NCBI GenBank assembly: GCA_964458085.1
Contig: CAYWFF010000021.1
Location: forward strand, 1-16,752
Direction of reading: 5' to 3'
From: CAYWFF01 sp964458085
GTDB lineage: Bacteria > Patescibacteriota > Microgenomatia > UBA8517
Length of the DNA: 16,752 nt
Positions 16,012 to 16,752 of the stretch are shown piece by piece (position 1 is the stretch's first letter; each line of letters begins with the position of its first letter). The translations under genes and the position numbers were made by a program. The notes beneath the pieces were generated by a model that was not told where the DNA came from, made no database searches, and saw only the letters and a list, made by a program, of their open reading frames with translations.

Positions 16012-16752
16012 AGACACAAACGTATTCGGAAGAACAGTTTGTTTCTGTTGTAATACCAAACTATAACGGAGAAGAACTATTGGCAGTACATTTGCCAACG
16101 GTTATTAAAGCTCAGGAAAATCTTAAAAATAATATTTTGGAAATAATAATTGTTGACGATGCTTCTACCGACTCCAGTATAAAAGTTATAAAAAATGACT
16201 TTCCTCAGGTGAAACTAGTCCGTCACAGAATTAATCGCGGTTTTTCTGCAGCAGTAAATACGGGTGCAAGAACCGCCAAGGGTGCTTTTATTGCGCTTCT
16301 GAATACTGACGTTTCAGTTACAGAAAACTTTTTGTTACCAGTACTTAGGCATTTTGAAAATGAAAATATATTTGCAGTTTCGCTGCACGAAAAAGGTTTT
16401 GGATGGGCGCGGCCGGTATTTGAAAACGGTTATTTAGGTTTCAAAGAGGGTGATGAAAGTGATACGCCTCATAAATCATTTTGGGTAAATGGCGGAAGCG
16501 GTGTATTTAAGCGTTCAATGTGGATGGATTTGGGAGGAATGGATGAAAAACTTTTCAGTCCTTTTTACTGGGAAGATATCGATTTATGTTATCGTGCACA
16601 AAAACGGGGATGGAGGTGTTTGTGGGAACCTAAAGCACATGTTATTCACGAACATGAAGCAACCACTAAAAAATTGTCTGTCAAATACAAGTCCAGAATC
16701 CAAGAAAGAAATCAGCTTCTCTTTATCTGGAAAAACATCACCTCCAGCCGTT
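16008..16752 (+). CDS. GT2-family glycosyltransferase, rhamnosyltransferase-like (3' end outside window)
   Basis: The reading frame starts at ATG 16008 in an ATGA overlap with the YfhO-like gene and stays open to the window edge, giving 248 residues. It has SVVIPNYNGEELL (13-25), IIIVDDASTDSS (46-57; D50, D51), NRGFSAAVNTG (76-86), ALLNTDV (96-102) as the DXD-equivalent with D101, GGSGVFKRS in the acceptor region, and YWEDIDLCYRA with E189, D190 and D192. HEHEAT (214-219) and RN (234-235) follow. This is the RfbF/WcaA-like arrangement also seen at 9278-10216, though the two have diverged well outside the motifs. It probably adds a sugar to a lipid-linked glycan in the cytoplasm. Family length is usually 280-330 residues, so most of the catalytic domain is present and the rest, possibly including a membrane anchor, lies downstream. 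Confidence 0.87.
   Translation, partial: MKTQTYSEEQFVSVVIPNYNGEELLAVHLPTVIKAQENLKNNILEIIIVDDASTDSSIKVIKNDFPQVKLVRHRINRGFSAAVNTGARTAKGAFIALLNTDVSVTENFLLPVLRHFENENIFAVSLHEKGFGWARPVFENGYLGFKEGDESDTPHKSFWVNGGSGVFKRSMWMDLGGMDEKLFSPFYWEDIDLCYRAQKRGWRCLWEPKAHVIHEHEATTKKLSVKYKSRIQERNQLLFIWKNITSSR

Noticed and set aside
1..16752. Alternative code with TGA as glycine (as in Gracilibacteria/Absconditabacteria) or an archaeal origin.
   Set aside because: TGA serves as a stop at several genes and is absent inside the long frames. Bacterial extended -10 boxes are present and no TATA/BRE arrangement was seen upstream of the starts.

Overview
The window is a single run of co-directional genes, all on the + strand, and reads as part of a bacterial cell-surface glycan assembly locus. 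It holds ten complete genes plus one gene cut at each edge. Seven proteins are large polytopic membrane proteins of the GT-C type or resembling it (PTPS-related, GT39/PMT-like and YfhO-like). The others are one MOP-superfamily (Wzx-like) flippase, four GT2-family glycosyltransferases and one GT4-family glycosyltransferase. I see no RNA gene, mobile element, CRISPR array or long repeat. No gene-free stretch exceeds about 70 bases.

Organism (inference): an AT-rich bacterium using the standard code. TGA ends several genes (5136-5138, 10990-10992, 16009-16011), and no long reading frame is interrupted by it. The density of divergent GT-C paralogs, 1-8 base gene overlaps, near absence of Shine-Dalgarno sequences and extended -10 boxes placed 6 bases before start codons resemble Candidate Phyla Radiation (Patescibacteria) genomes, perhaps Microgenomates. 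Without a ribosomal or other marker gene this stays a moderate-confidence guess.

Layout. Bases 3-1902: the tail of one membrane protein, then a PTPS-related GT-C-like protein with a similar C-terminus. Bases 1970-8358: a probable transcription unit starting at its own extended -10 box, with the flippase, an HDxxxH membrane protein, a GT39-like protein that has lost its acidic motifs, and an intact GT39-like protein. Bases 8378-16752: a second probable unit, again with an extended -10 box 6 bases before the start. It holds a WaaE-like GT2, a rhamnosyltransferase-like GT2, a second WaaE-like GT2, another GT39-like protein of unusually low GC, a GT4 enzyme, a YfhO-like membrane protein and the start of a fourth GT2.

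How they may work together (inference from family knowledge): the cytoplasmic GT2 and GT4 enzymes build a glycan on a lipid carrier, the flippase moves lipid-linked intermediates across the membrane, and the GT-C proteins add sugars from lipid-linked donors on the outer face. No priming transferase, nucleotide-sugar synthesis gene, chain-length regulator or obvious WaaL-type ligase lies in the window, so the pathway is only partly visible and its acceptor (lipid, S-layer protein or polysaccharide) is unknown.
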